NCBI RefSeq assembly: GCF_000425285.1
Contig: NZ_AUDD01000010.1
Location: 1-64,000 of the forward strand
From: Acidipropionibacterium jensenii DSM 20535
GTDB taxonomy: Bacteria > Actinomycetota > Actinomycetes > Propionibacteriales > Propionibacteriaceae
Length of the DNA stretch: 64,000 nt
Direction: 5' to 3'
Below are positions 9,239 through 18,973 of the stretch, piece by piece. The notes beneath the pieces were generated by a model, which saw only the letters and a list, made by a program, of their open reading frames with translations, did no database searches and was not told the origin of the DNA. Position 1 is the first letter of the stretch. Each line of letters opens with the position of its first letter. A program made the translations under genes and the position numbers.

Positions 9239-10190
9239 AGTTCACCCACTTCTTCTGGCCGATGAACTGGATCACCGTGACGATCGCCACGAAGAGCAGG
9301 ATGACGATCGCGGTGGCGGCGCCGGCCCCCTGATTGCTGTCGACGAAGGCCTGCCGGTAGAACAGCGAGACCAGGGAACGGGTCTTCGGTTCGGCCGGGT
9401 TGCCTCTCCCGATCATCGCGAAGAGCGCGTCGAAGAGCTGGAAACCGCCGATCGTCGTGGTGATGGACAGGAAGAAGATCGACGGGGTGAGCAGCGGCAC
9501 GGTCACCCAGCGGAACTGCTTGACGCCGGTGGCCCCGTCGATCGAAGCGGCCTCGTAGAGCTCTCTGGGAATGCCCTTGAGACCGCTGGACAGGATGATG
9601 ACGTTGAACCCGATCGAGCACCACAGGCCGAAGACCGAGACGGCCACGATCGCGAATCCGGGGGTGACGATCCAGTACGGCGGGTCGTCGACGCCGACGA
9701 CTCTCAGGAACTGGTTGATGAGTCCGAAGTTGCCGTTGTAGAGCACCTTCCACACCTGGGCCACGGCCATCGGCATGGCCAGGTAGGGCAGGAAGTAGAT
9801 CATCCGGTACACGCTCTTGCCGCGCAGCCCGGGCAGCTCCACCATCGAGGCGATGGCCACCGACAGCGGCACCCCGATGAGCAGGATCAGCGTGTACAGC
9901 AGGGTGTTGCCGATCGCCGAGCCGATCTCGGGCTCGGCGAACAGGGACTTGTAGTTGTCAAGGCCGACGAACTGGGGGTCGCCGCCGAAGGCGTTGGTCT
10001 GTTGGAAGGACGTGATGATGTTCTTCACGATGGGCCAGTAGTAGAAGACCGCGACGCCCAGCATGAGCAGGCCGATGAAGGCGACGGGCCAGGCTCCGAC
10101 GCTTGTGGGAGAGCCCCGGCGGCGCCGGCCCTTCGGGCTGGCGGAGCCGGGGCGCGGGGCGGTGGCGCCCCGCGCACCAGCTTCGGACAT
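9231..10190 (-). CDS. Sugar ABC transporter permease (MalF/inner-membrane component 1)
   Basis: The 319-residue membrane protein has about six hydrophobic segments. Its EAA loop reads ELYEAASIDGATGVKQFRWVTVPLLTPSI. The basic, proline-rich N terminus is followed by the first segment WPVAFIGLLMLGVAVFYYWP. ATG at 10190 overlaps the TGA of the binding-protein gene (TGATG), a typical arrangement for coupled translation; a GTG one codon upstream is also possible. It pairs with the permease at 8291-9238. Confidence 0.92.
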   Translation of the reverse strand: MSEAGARGATAPRPGSASPKGRRRRGSPTSVGAWPVAFIGLLMLGVAVFYYWPIVKNIITSFQQTNAFGGDPQFVGLDNYKSLFAEPEIGSAIGNTLLYTLILLIGVPLSVAIASMVELPGLRGKSVYRMIYFLPYLAMPMAVAQVWKVLYNGNFGLINQFLRVVGVDDPPYWIVTPGFAIVAVSVFGLWCSIGFNVIILSSGLKGIPRELYEAASIDGATGVKQFRWVTVPLLTPSIFFLSITTTIGGFQLFDALFAMIGRGNPAEPKTRSLVSLFYRQAFVDSNQGAGAATAIVILLFVAIVTVIQFIGQKKWVNYV

Positions 10191-11482
10191 CACTTCTCCT
10201 TGGCCAGCTCAGCGTTCATGAAGTCGGCCATCTGCTTGGCCGCGGCCTTGACGGTCGTCGAGCCGTCGAAGGCCGGCACCAGGATGTCGGCCTCCTTGTT
10301 GGCCCAGACGTCGGTGTTCTTGCTCACCGGGTAGGTGACCGCGTAGTCATTGGCGGCGTCGATGAACAGCTGCATGTTCAACTTCGGGAAGGCCTTCACC
10401 CAGGCGTCCTGGGTGTCATTGAAGGCCGGGATGGCGGTGCCGTTCTTGGCCTCCACCTCATGGGCCTCCTTGGAGCTCATGTGGGCGGCCAGCGCGATGG
10501 CTGCGGCCTTGTTCTTCGACTTCTGGGAGACGGCCCACGCCAGGCCGTGAATGATGGTGCCCTTCTTCTCCTTCTTGGGCAGGTCGATGACCCCGAACTT
10601 GTCCTCCTTGCCCTTGAGGTCGGCGGCCAGCTGAGAGGCCATCCAGTCCCCGGACCAGAACATGGCGGATTTGCCGTTCTCGAACATGACGTCGGGCTTG
10701 GTGTCGGTGACGATCTTGGCGGAGGCCACCGAGCCGTCCTTGATCCAGTCGGCCCAACACTGCAGACCCTCGATGGACTTCGGGTCGTCGTAGCCGGACT
10801 TGCCGTCCTTGATGACGTAGCCGCCGGCCTGGGCGATCGTGTTGTAGTAGGTGCCCTGTCCGTCGCCGTTGATGGTGGTGGCGCAGCCGTAGATGCCCTT
10901 CGACTTGCCCCAGTCGGAGATCTTCTTGGCCTTGTCGTGGAAGTCGTCCCAGGTCCAGTCGGCCTTGGGCTCCTCCACCCCCGCCTGCTTGAACAGGTCC
11001 TTGTTGTAGAAGACGCCGATGGTGTCGTAGTCCTTCGGGACGCCGTAGTGCTTGCCGTCGTAGGTGTAGAGCGTCACCAGGGCGTCGGGGTAGTTCTTCC
11101 AGTCGACGCCCTGGGAGGTGATCGAGTCGAGCGGCTCGAGCATGTTGTTGGAGGCGTAGAGCTGGATGTTCGGGCCGTTCATCCACATGACGTCGGGCAG
11201 TTCCCCGCCCTGCGCCTGGGTCTTCATCTTGGTCCAGTAGTCCGCGTAGGCCGTCAGATTCGTCCGGATCTTGATCTTCGGGTACTTCGCGTTGAAGCTC
11301 TTGATGTTGGCCTGGACGGTCGGGGTCTGGTTCTTGTCCCAGTACGCCAGGGTCAGGGTGGCGGAGGTGTTCGCGTCGATGGATGCGGCCGCCGAGGGCG
11401 ACCCGCTCTCCTTCGACCCGCATCCGGCCACGGCCATTGCGGCGAGCGCTGCCGCTCCGGTGAGGAAACTACGCCTCTTCAT
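10190..11482 (-). CDS. Sugar ABC transporter substrate-binding lipoprotein
   Basis: The 430-residue protein starts MKRRSFLTGAAALAAMAVAGCGS, a signal sequence with a lipobox cysteine at about residue 21; the twin Arg also suggests possible Tat export. The mature part is a family-1 type solute-binding protein, with TLTLAYWDKNQTPTVQANIKSFNAKYP near the start and a GKSAMFWSGDWMASQ stretch in the ligand cleft region. It captures a sugar outside the membrane and delivers it to the two permeases. The Gfo/Idh gene lies directly upstream, suggesting the ligand is a sugar or cyclitol that this dehydrogenase oxidises. Confidence 0.92.
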   Translation of the reverse strand: MKRRSFLTGAAALAAMAVAGCGSKESGSPSAAASIDANTSATLTLAYWDKNQTPTVQANIKSFNAKYPKIKIRTNLTAYADYWTKMKTQAQGGELPDVMWMNGPNIQLYASNNMLEPLDSITSQGVDWKNYPDALVTLYTYDGKHYGVPKDYDTIGVFYNKDLFKQAGVEEPKADWTWDDFHDKAKKISDWGKSKGIYGCATTINGDGQGTYYNTIAQAGGYVIKDGKSGYDDPKSIEGLQCWADWIKDGSVASAKIVTDTKPDVMFENGKSAMFWSGDWMASQLAADLKGKEDKFGVIDLPKKEKKGTIIHGLAWAVSQKSKNKAAAIALAAHMSSKEAHEVEAKNGTAIPAFNDTQDAWVKAFPKLNMQLFIDAANDYAVTYPVSKNTDVWANKEADILVPAFDGSTTVKAAAKQMADFMNAELAKEK

Positions 11483-11506
11483 GGTCTTCTCCTTGCTTTC
11501 CCGAGG

Positions 11507-12718
11507 TCACTTGACCTGATTGTTGAGGAAATACGTGACGATCTCGCCAGGGAGCGACGGGATCTGCCGCGGCGTCGAACCGTGCCGCAGCGAGTCTGTG
11601 GCCTGGATACCGGCCGCGACCGCATACCAGGCGCCCAGGGGGGAGGTGTCGGTGCGGGCGCCGCTGCGAACGAACCGGATGAACTCGGTGACGGTGAGCA
11701 CGTCGGCGTCCCCGTGGCCGTTGGCGTCCCCGAGGATCGGGAACTGCTCGTCCCCCTCGGCGCTGTACTCGGTGCGGTGGTTCCACAGCCGGATGAGCCC
11801 GCCCTCGCCGTCACCGAAGTTCTCGATGCGGCCCTCGGTGCCGATGACGGTGTAGTTGCGCCAGTAGTCGGGGGTGTAGTGGCACTGCTCGTAGGAGGCG
11901 AAGACGCCGGACTCCATCCTCATAAGCATCATCGAGAGGTCCTCGACGTCGATGACCGGGTTGAGCCCCTTCTGGGTGAGCGGGGGCCAGTTGTCGTGGG
12001 AGAACCAGTCGACCATCAGGTCGTCGGTGTTGTCGCGGCGGTCGGAGACCTGGTTGTAGAGGGTCTGGCCGCCCATGGCCACGACGTCTGTGGTGTGGGA
12101 GTCGGCGAACCAGTGCATGACGTCGATGTCGTGGGCCGCCTTCTGGAGCAGGAGGCCGGTGCCGTGCTCGCGGGTGGCGTGCCAGTCCTTGAAGTAGTAG
12201 TCGCCGCCGTTGCCGACGAAGTGGCGGCACCAGATGGCCTTGACCTCGCCGATCCGCCCGGTGCGGATGAGGTCGCGCATCGAGCGAACGACGTTCATGT
12301 GGCGCATGTTGTGGCCGACGTAGAGCTTGGTGCCGGTTTCGTAGGCGGTGGTCAGGACGCGGGTGGCCGAGTCGAGGGTGATGGCCAGCGGCTTCTCCAG
12401 ATAGACCGGGATGCCGGCCTCCAGCAGCGCGCAGGTGGCGTCGGCGTGAGTGTCGTCCGGAGAGGTGACGAAGGCGACGTCGACCCCGGCCTTGATGAGC
12501 CCGTCGACGTCGGGGCTGATGGAGATCTCGTCGGGGTCCTTCTTGAGCCGGGAGACGACCCGCTCGCGGGCCAGGTGGTGGGGCTCGGCGACGGCGGTGA
12601 TCGCGCCGTTGTTCTCCTCGAGTTCGGAGTTCAGAGCGAGGCTGGCCCGGGCGCCGACCCCGACGACCCCCACTCTGAGGGTGTCGGTGCGAAGCTGCGA
12701 GGGGACGGTGGTCGTCAT
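11507..12718 (-). CDS. Gfo/Idh/MocA family oxidoreductase
   Basis: From the ATG at 12718 this is a 403-residue NAD(P)-dependent dehydrogenase. The Rossmann motif VGVVGVGARASLAL lies at the N terminus. The EKP motif (PVYLEKPLAITLDSA) and the active-site region LLLQKAAHDIDVMHWF also fit the family. Such enzymes oxidise sugars, cyclitols or their derivatives; the substrate is unknown. A GAAAGGA ribosome-binding-like site lies about 12 bases before this ATG. There is no stop codon between the ROK regulator reading frame (13822-12719) and this gene, so the two may instead be made as one 771-residue protein. Confidence 0.85.
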   Translation of the reverse strand: MTTTVPSQLRTDTLRVGVVGVGARASLALNSELEENNGAITAVAEPHHLARERVVSRLKKDPDEISISPDVDGLIKAGVDVAFVTSPDDTHADATCALLEAGIPVYLEKPLAITLDSATRVLTTAYETGTKLYVGHNMRHMNVVRSMRDLIRTGRIGEVKAIWCRHFVGNGGDYYFKDWHATREHGTGLLLQKAAHDIDVMHWFADSHTTDVVAMGGQTLYNQVSDRRDNTDDLMVDWFSHDNWPPLTQKGLNPVIDVEDLSMMLMRMESGVFASYEQCHYTPDYWRNYTVIGTEGRIENFGDGEGGLIRLWNHRTEYSAEGDEQFPILGDANGHGDADVLTVTEFIRFVRSGARTDTSPLGAWYAVAAGIQATDSLRHGSTPRQIPSLPGEIVTYFLNNQVK

Positions 12719-13822
12719 TGTGGAGTGAGGTCCTTTCTCAAGTTCTGCTGTGACGAGATCGAAATTCCGGAAAGGCACCGGCCGAGGGTCCGGAATGCCC
12801 AGGAGGGTGCCGGCGGCGGTGTGCAGGGCGACGGCCAGGGCACCCGAGACCGAGGCGGCCCAGCCGAGCCCGGAGACCTCCGCGGGAAGCGGCGGGGCGC
12901 CGACCGGGCGGTTGCTGATAAGCCGGGCGACGACACGGCGGATGGCCAGCAGGGAGGCCGGGGTCGGGCCCGTGATGACGATGAGGTCCGGATCGATGAC
13001 GGCGGCCATCGAGCCGATGGCCACAGCCGCGCTCTCGACCCACTCGTCGGTGGGGCTGTCGAACTTGTCGAGGGGCTGGCCGAGGATGTCGCTCACCTCG
13101 CCGGCGTTCCACTGCCGGCCGTGGTGGACCCGCCCGCCCAGCACCAGGCCGGTGTTGAAGCCGCGGGTCATCTGCACCATGAGCAGGTCGGCGTCGGGGG
13201 CGATGGACCCGGCCTGGCGTCTGGCGGAGAACTCGCCGAGGGCCGCCATGTTGATGTCGTTGTCGACGGCGACGGGGACCCCCAGCCGAGAGGAGATCTC
13301 GGCGGCCAGCGGCAGGCCGTTCCACTGCGGGACGAGGTCGCTGCGCTGGATGACGCCGTCGCCGTCGATGACGCCGGTGGTGGAGATGGCAATCTGGCGC
13401 AGGGCGCCGTGACCGGGGGCCTGGCGGCCCGCCGCCTCGGCGATCATCTCGCTCACCTCCGCCAGCCGTGCCTCGCGCTGCTGGGAGTGGATCGCAACGG
13501 TCCGGGCGGACAGGATCCCGCCGTGGATGGAGGCGACGACCACCAGGGCCGAGCTCACCAGGACGTCGGCGGCGACGATGATGCCCGCCGCGGGCTCGAT
13601 CTCCCAGCTGGCCGCGGGGCGTCCGACGGCGTTCCCGGCACCGCCCTGCGACTGGCGGACGACGCCGTGCGATTCGAGGGCGCCCAGCAGGGAGATGACG
13701 GTCGGGCGGGAGAAACCGGTCTTCGTGACGAGGTCCCGGACGGTGGCGGGGCTCGTGTGGCGCAGCGCCGCGAGGACGACGTCGGCCCTGGCGCGCTTGG
13801 CCTCCTGATCGCTGCTGACCAT
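12719..13822 (-). CDS. ROK family transcriptional regulator, reading through in frame into the Gfo/Idh gene
   Basis: From ATG 13822 (preceded by GGGAGGGG) the frame encodes a winged-helix DNA-binding domain (residues about 8-65, VRDLVTKTGFSRPTVISLLGAL) followed by an ROK sugar-kinase-like domain of about 300 residues, including IAISTTGVIDGDG and AVDNDINMAALGE. Proteins of this type repress sugar-uptake genes. The length to the internal Gfo/Idh start is 368 residues, close to a normal ROK repressor, but no stop codon ends it. The coordinates therefore mark the ROK portion of a continuous frame 13822-11507. The gene precedes the dehydrogenase and transporter genes it probably controls. Confidence 0.8.
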
Positions 13823-13861
13823 GGCCCCTCCCGGTGTCGAAGCTGAAACACGATGGTTACA

Positions 13862-13885
13862 AAAGCCCTTTTCGAAAGGGTCTTT
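13862..13885 (-). promoter_or_regulatory. Candidate operator palindrome upstream of the ROK gene
   Basis: About 40-63 bases before the ROK start is an interrupted palindrome: AAAG-CCCTTT-TCG-AAAGGG-T-CTTT. Both arm pairs are perfect, with a 3-base centre and a single unpaired base. The position fits autoregulation by the ROK repressor and control of the transporter operon. This is inference from symmetry and position only. Confidence 0.4.
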
Positions 13886-14027
13886 CAAATGAACAGCTCC
13901 ACTCTCAGCGCAGAGGGCGGCAGTTGTCAACAGGCTCGGCGGGATTCCCACCATCCGGTCACCGCGCAGGTCCGCCCGCACATCCCCCTCCCGCCCCCCG
14001 ACCGCCCTCTCCCTCGGGGGTTTCTCC

Positions 14028-14079
14028 TCCCAACACGCCGTCCCCCAGCTCTGACGGGCGCTGGGACGGCGTGTTGGGA
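14028..14079. repeat. 17-bp inverted repeat (hairpin) between ROK gene and sdaA
   Basis: The arms 14028-14044 and 14063-14079 (TCCCAACACGCCGTCCC and its complement) match perfectly and are separated by 18 bases; the inner AGC/GCT can extend the stem after a small bulge. There is no T tract, so a simple intrinsic terminator is unlikely. It could be a REP-like element or a protein-binding site. Confidence 0.75.
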
Positions 14080-14101
14080 TGCAGAATCCCCACCTCGCTC
14101 C

Positions 14102-14277
14102 GAACTTGAGTCCCGGGGGTCGCGACGGCTGAGGCCCGCCCCGCAGACCATGCCGCCCACGAACTTGAGTTCCGGGGGTCGCGACGGCTGAGGCCCGCCC
14201 CGCAGACCATGCCGCCCACGAACTTGAGTTCCGGGGGTCGCGAGGGCTGAGGCCAGCCCGGCCGACCTGAATCCCGC
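14102..14277. repeat. 59-bp tandem repeat, three copies, upstream of sdaA
   Basis: Units start with GAACTTGAG at 14102, 14161 and 14220. The first two differ at a single visible position (GAGTCCC versus GAGTTCC); the third diverges in its second half. A further GAACTTG begins at 14278. With the hairpin at 14028-14079 this fills the roughly 500-bp gap between the divergent ROK and sdaA genes. No gene is supported in this gap; open frames through it on either strand simply reflect GC-rich repeats. Confidence 0.9.
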
Positions 14278-14329
14278 GAACTTGCGGCCAGGGGATGCAA
14301 GGGGGTTGCCCCCTGCCGATAATGAGTGC

Positions 14330-15784
14330 GTGGCTGTGAGTGTGTTCGACATCTTCAAGATCGGCATCGGGCCGTCGAGTTCCCACACGGTGGGACCCAT
14401 GAGGGCGGCCCGGGTCTTTGCCGGCGATCTGGCATCGGATCCCCGGTACAGGGAGCTGACACGGGTACGGGCGCAGCTCTTCGGATCCCTGGGGTCGACC
14501 GGTCACGGGCACGGCTCGGAGGGGGCCGTGCTGCTGGGTCTGGAGGGCGAGGACCCGGCGACGGTGGACACCGACGCGATGCGCCCGCGTGAGGCGATGA
14601 TCCGCACCTCGGGGCGGATCGCCCTCAATGCCGCACGGCCCGACGAGTCACTGGAGATCGGCTTCGACGCCGATGAGGATCTCGTTCTCTATCGCACCCG
14701 GTCGCTGCCCTTCCACCCGAACGGCATGATCTTCACGGCCTGGGCCGACGACGACGTGGTCGCCGAGCGGACCTTCTACTCGATCGGCGGAGGCTTCGTC
14801 GTCGAGCACGGCGATGACGGGCATCCCGCTGTGGTGCCGGACTCCACCCCGGTGCCCTTCCCGTTCCGCACCGGGGCGCAGCTGCTGGAGCACTGCGTCG
14901 ACAACCGCATGAGCATTCCCGAGGTGACGATGGCCAATGAGGTCTCGTTGCGGTCCGAGGATCCGGGGCGGGCCGAGGAGCGGGTGCGCGAGGGGCTGCT
15001 GCACATCTGGGAGGTGATGCACGACTGCGTGGAGCGCGGCACCTCCAGGTCCGGGGTGCTTCCGGGCGGTCTGCACGTGCGACGACGGGCCATGAAGATG
15101 CGCCGCGATCTGGAGGCCCGGGAGCGGCGCGTACCCGGGTCTCCCGAGCCCTTCGGCGCGCTGGACTGGCTGACGGTGTGGGCGCTGGCGGTCAACGAGG
15201 AGAACGCGGCCGGCGGCAGGGTGGTGACCGCCCCGACCAACGGTGCGGCGGGAATCGTCCCGGCGGCCCTGCATCTGGTGGTCCGCTACCTGGTTGTCGA
15301 TCGGGTGACCGACTCCGGGACGCCGGGGGTGGGGACCGAGGACGACGACGCCATCGTGGCGTTTCTTCTGGCCGCCGGTGCGATCGGGACGATCTTCCAG
15401 CAGTCGGCGTCGATCTCGGGAGCGGAGGTGGGCTGCCAGGGGGAGGTCGGAGTGGCCTGCTCGATCGCGGCGGCCGGTCTGACCCAGGTGCTGGGCGGCA
15501 CCGTCCATCAGGTGTGCAATGCCGCCGAGATCGGGCTGGAGCACCATCTGGGGCTCACCTGCGACCCGGTGGGCGGACTGGTGCAGATCCCCTGCATCGA
15601 GCGGAACGCGGTGGGCGCCATCAAGGCCCTCACCGCGGCGCGGCTGGCCTGCGCCGGCGACGAGCAGCAGATCGTGAGTCTGGACCAGGTGATCCGGACC
15701 ATGATGCAGACCGGTCGCGACATGAAGAGGAAGTACAAGGAGACCGCCCGCGGCGGCCTCGCGGTGAACATCGTCGAGTGCTAG
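14330..15784 (+). CDS. sdaA: L-serine ammonia-lyase (iron-sulfur type, single chain)
   Basis: The 484-residue enzyme deaminates L-serine to pyruvate and ammonia. The N terminus VAVSVFDIFKIGIGPSSSHT is the conserved beta-domain start. The alpha domain carries cysteines for the oxygen-sensitive 4Fe-4S cluster in GAEVGCQGEVGVACS and LTCDPVGGLVQIPC. GTG at 14330 is chosen because homologues start at this point; in-frame GTGs at 14336 and 14342 are alternatives. It is a single gene after a repeat block. Pyruvate from serine can feed the propionate cycle. Confidence 0.93.
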   Translation: MAVSVFDIFKIGIGPSSSHTVGPMRAARVFAGDLASDPRYRELTRVRAQLFGSLGSTGHGHGSEGAVLLGLEGEDPATVDTDAMRPREAMIRTSGRIALNAARPDESLEIGFDADEDLVLYRTRSLPFHPNGMIFTAWADDDVVAERTFYSIGGGFVVEHGDDGHPAVVPDSTPVPFPFRTGAQLLEHCVDNRMSIPEVTMANEVSLRSEDPGRAEERVREGLLHIWEVMHDCVERGTSRSGVLPGGLHVRRRAMKMRRDLEARERRVPGSPEPFGALDWLTVWALAVNEENAAGGRVVTAPTNGAAGIVPAALHLVVRYLVVDRVTDSGTPGVGTEDDDAIVAFLLAAGAIGTIFQQSASISGAEVGCQGEVGVACSIAAAGLTQVLGGTVHQVCNAAEIGLEHHLGLTCDPVGGLVQIPCIERNAVGAIKALTAARLACAGDEQQIVSLDQVIRTMMQTGRDMKRKYKETARGGLAVNIVEC

Positions 15785-15939
15785 CCGTCCGTCCCCAGCA
15801 GGAGCCGACCCTCTCCGCCCCGGTGCGCCGACGTCGTCCGCTCAGGGGGAACACTCGCCCGCTCGGACCTGGCGGGACTGCGGAGTAGCATCGCGTGGCC
15901 CCCGAACCCGCATTACCAGTGACACAGAACAGGACCTCG

Positions 15940-17475
15940 ATGACAGAACTCCAGCGCGGCGATCAGACCAGGCCGTGGCCATCCCTGTGGGCGATGCTCA
16001 TCGGCTTCTTCATGATCCTCATCGACACCACCATCGTGTCGGTCGCCAACCCCTCCATCCAGCGGGGACTGGAGACCTCCACCACCGGGGTGCTGTGGGT
16101 GACCAGCGCATATCTGCTGGCCTACGCCGTCCCGCTGCTGGTCACCGGTCGACTGGGCGACCGGTTCGGCCCCAAGAAGGTCTACCTGATCGGCCTGGTG
16201 ATCTTCACCCTGGCCTCCCTGTGGTGCGGCCTGTCCAACCTTCTGCCGGGCAGCGGGATCACCAACCTCATCATCGCCCGGGCCGTCCAGGGCCTCGGCG
16301 CTGCCGTGATGGCTCCCCAGCCGATGGCCGTCCTCACCCGCACCTTCCCGCGGGAGAACCGCGGTGGCGCGATGGCCCTGTGGGGTGCCACCGCAGGGGT
16401 CGGCACCCTCATCGGACCGATCCTCGGCGGCGTCCTGGTCGACGCCCTCGGCTGGGAGTGGATCTTCTTCGTCAACGTGCCGATCGGCATCGTCGGACTG
16501 GTCCTGGTCACCCGGCTGGTACCGAACCTGGAGCTGCGCACCCACCAGTTCGACTGGCTGGGCGTCGCCATCTCGGGGACGGCCATGTTCCTGCTCGTCT
16601 TCAGCCTCCAGGAGGGCAACAGCTACCAGTGGAACGGTTGGGTGTGGGCCGGGATCATCGCCGGCGTCGTGGTGATGGGCCTGTTCGTGTGGTGGCAGGC
16701 CGTCAACCGCAATGAGCCGTTGCTGCCGCTCAATCTGTTCAGCGACCGCAACTTCTCCCTGGCGAATCTGGCGATCGCGGCCGTCGGTCTGGCGGTGACC
16801 TCGCTGTTCGTCCCCCTCATCTACTACTTCCAGCTCGTCCACGGCATGCGGCCGACCGAGTCGGCGCTGATGACCGCACCCTCCTCGATCCTGGGACTGG
16901 TCCTGGCCGCACCGGCCGGACGCCTCACCGACCGCGTCCACCCCGCTCTGCTCGCGGGGCCGGGCATGGCGCTGATGTCTGTGGGGATGTGGCTCTACGC
17001 GACGATCCTGTCGCCCACCGTCGGATGGGGCTGGCTTCTCCTGCCCTCGGCCGTGATGGGACTCGGCAGCGCCTTCGTGTGGGGTCCGATCTCGGCCACC
17101 GCGACCCGCAACCTGCCTCTTCACCTGGCCGGCGCGGGATCCGGGGTGTTCAACGCCACCCGGCAGCTGGGCTCGGTGATCGGGTCGGCCGCCGTGGCGG
17201 CGCTGATGACCAACCGGATCAGCACCCAGCTGTCGGCGGCGACCGGCGGTCGGGGCGGCCACGGCGCCGCCAGGATGGGTGACGCCGCCTCCCTGCCGGC
17301 CTTCCTGAAGGCTCCGTTCACCACCGCCATGGCACAGACCGTCGTCCTCCCGGCGATCGTCATGATGGTCGGAGTGATCGCCGCGGTGTTCTTCGCCAAG
17401 CCCGGATTCATGGACCCGGGGACGCGCCCGGCGGGTTCCGAGGACATCGACGCAGCCCTGTCCGACAAGGCCTGA
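15940..17475 (+). CDS. MFS drug-efflux transporter, DHA2 (14-helix) family
   Basis: The 511-residue protein has about 14 hydrophobic segments. It has the family motifs FMILIDTTIVSVANPSIQ in helix 1, the LVTGRLGDRFGPKKVYLIG loop (motif A), and GATAGVGTLIGPILGGVL (motif C of antiporters). Such pumps use the proton gradient to expel drugs or dyes; the substrate is not predictable. ATG at 15940, preceded by ACAGGACC, is preferred over an upstream GTG. No regulator gene is adjacent. Confidence 0.9.
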   Translation: MTELQRGDQTRPWPSLWAMLIGFFMILIDTTIVSVANPSIQRGLETSTTGVLWVTSAYLLAYAVPLLVTGRLGDRFGPKKVYLIGLVIFTLASLWCGLSNLLPGSGITNLIIARAVQGLGAAVMAPQPMAVLTRTFPRENRGGAMALWGATAGVGTLIGPILGGVLVDALGWEWIFFVNVPIGIVGLVLVTRLVPNLELRTHQFDWLGVAISGTAMFLLVFSLQEGNSYQWNGWVWAGIIAGVVVMGLFVWWQAVNRNEPLLPLNLFSDRNFSLANLAIAAVGLAVTSLFVPLIYYFQLVHGMRPTESALMTAPSSILGLVLAAPAGRLTDRVHPALLAGPGMALMSVGMWLYATILSPTVGWGWLLLPSAVMGLGSAFVWGPISATATRNLPLHLAGAGSGVFNATRQLGSVIGSAAVAALMTNRISTQLSAATGGRGGHGAARMGDAASLPAFLKAPFTTAMAQTVVLPAIVMMVGVIAAVFFAKPGFMDPGTRPAGSEDIDAALSDKA

Positions 17476-17657
17476 TCACGGCGCGGCGGACGCCGTCCGG
17501 GATTTCGGTGCCGGTCTGCCTCAATCTCCCCCGAGCAGCTATGCTCAGGACTGACCGGTGAGGTGCTGCGCCTGACCGGGCCCCGGCGGCCGCCTGGCCG
17601 CCAACTTCCACTACGGATCGTCGGGCACGTACCTGCCCGTGGAAAGGAACAGCCGAC

Positions 17658-18770
<1,113 letters not shown>

Positions 18771-18812
18771 ATGACGGCATGACCCAGAAGGTCTGACCGA
18801 CTCCTGGAGACA

Positions 18813-18851
18813 CGGCGGCGCCCCCGAACCTGTGGTTCGGGGGCGCCGCCG
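18813..18851 (+). terminator. Hairpin terminator after msmK
   Basis: A perfect 18-bp GC-rich stem (18813-18830 with 18834-18851) closes on a 3-base loop about 40 bases after the msmK stop. There is no T tract. It sits between the end of msmK and the end of the convergent gene at 18974-19873, so it could act for both directions. Confidence 0.75.
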
Positions 18852-18973
18852 CGTGCTGTCCGCTCAGTGGTCGCCCGATGGTGCGGGTCGCACCGGTCCC
18901 AGCCGTGGCCGGCCACCACTGGCGCCGGACGGCCCGGACCGGTCAGGGCGTGCCGGGATCGGGACCTGTCGGG

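Noticed and set aside
10103-13846. 1247-residue open frame on the plus strand
   Set aside because: It is antisense to the binding-protein, Gfo/Idh and ROK genes, which have clear family motifs. Its translation is a Val/Gly/Asp-rich string without domains, a common shadow in GC-rich DNA.
14102-14277. Possible CRISPR array
   Set aside because: The 59-bp units are contiguous with no unique spacers, and no cas gene is in the window.
13823-14512. 230-residue upstream extension of the ROK frame
   Set aside because: It passes through the tandem repeats and the start of sdaA on the other strand; the winged-helix domain begins at ATG 13822 with a good ribosome binding site.
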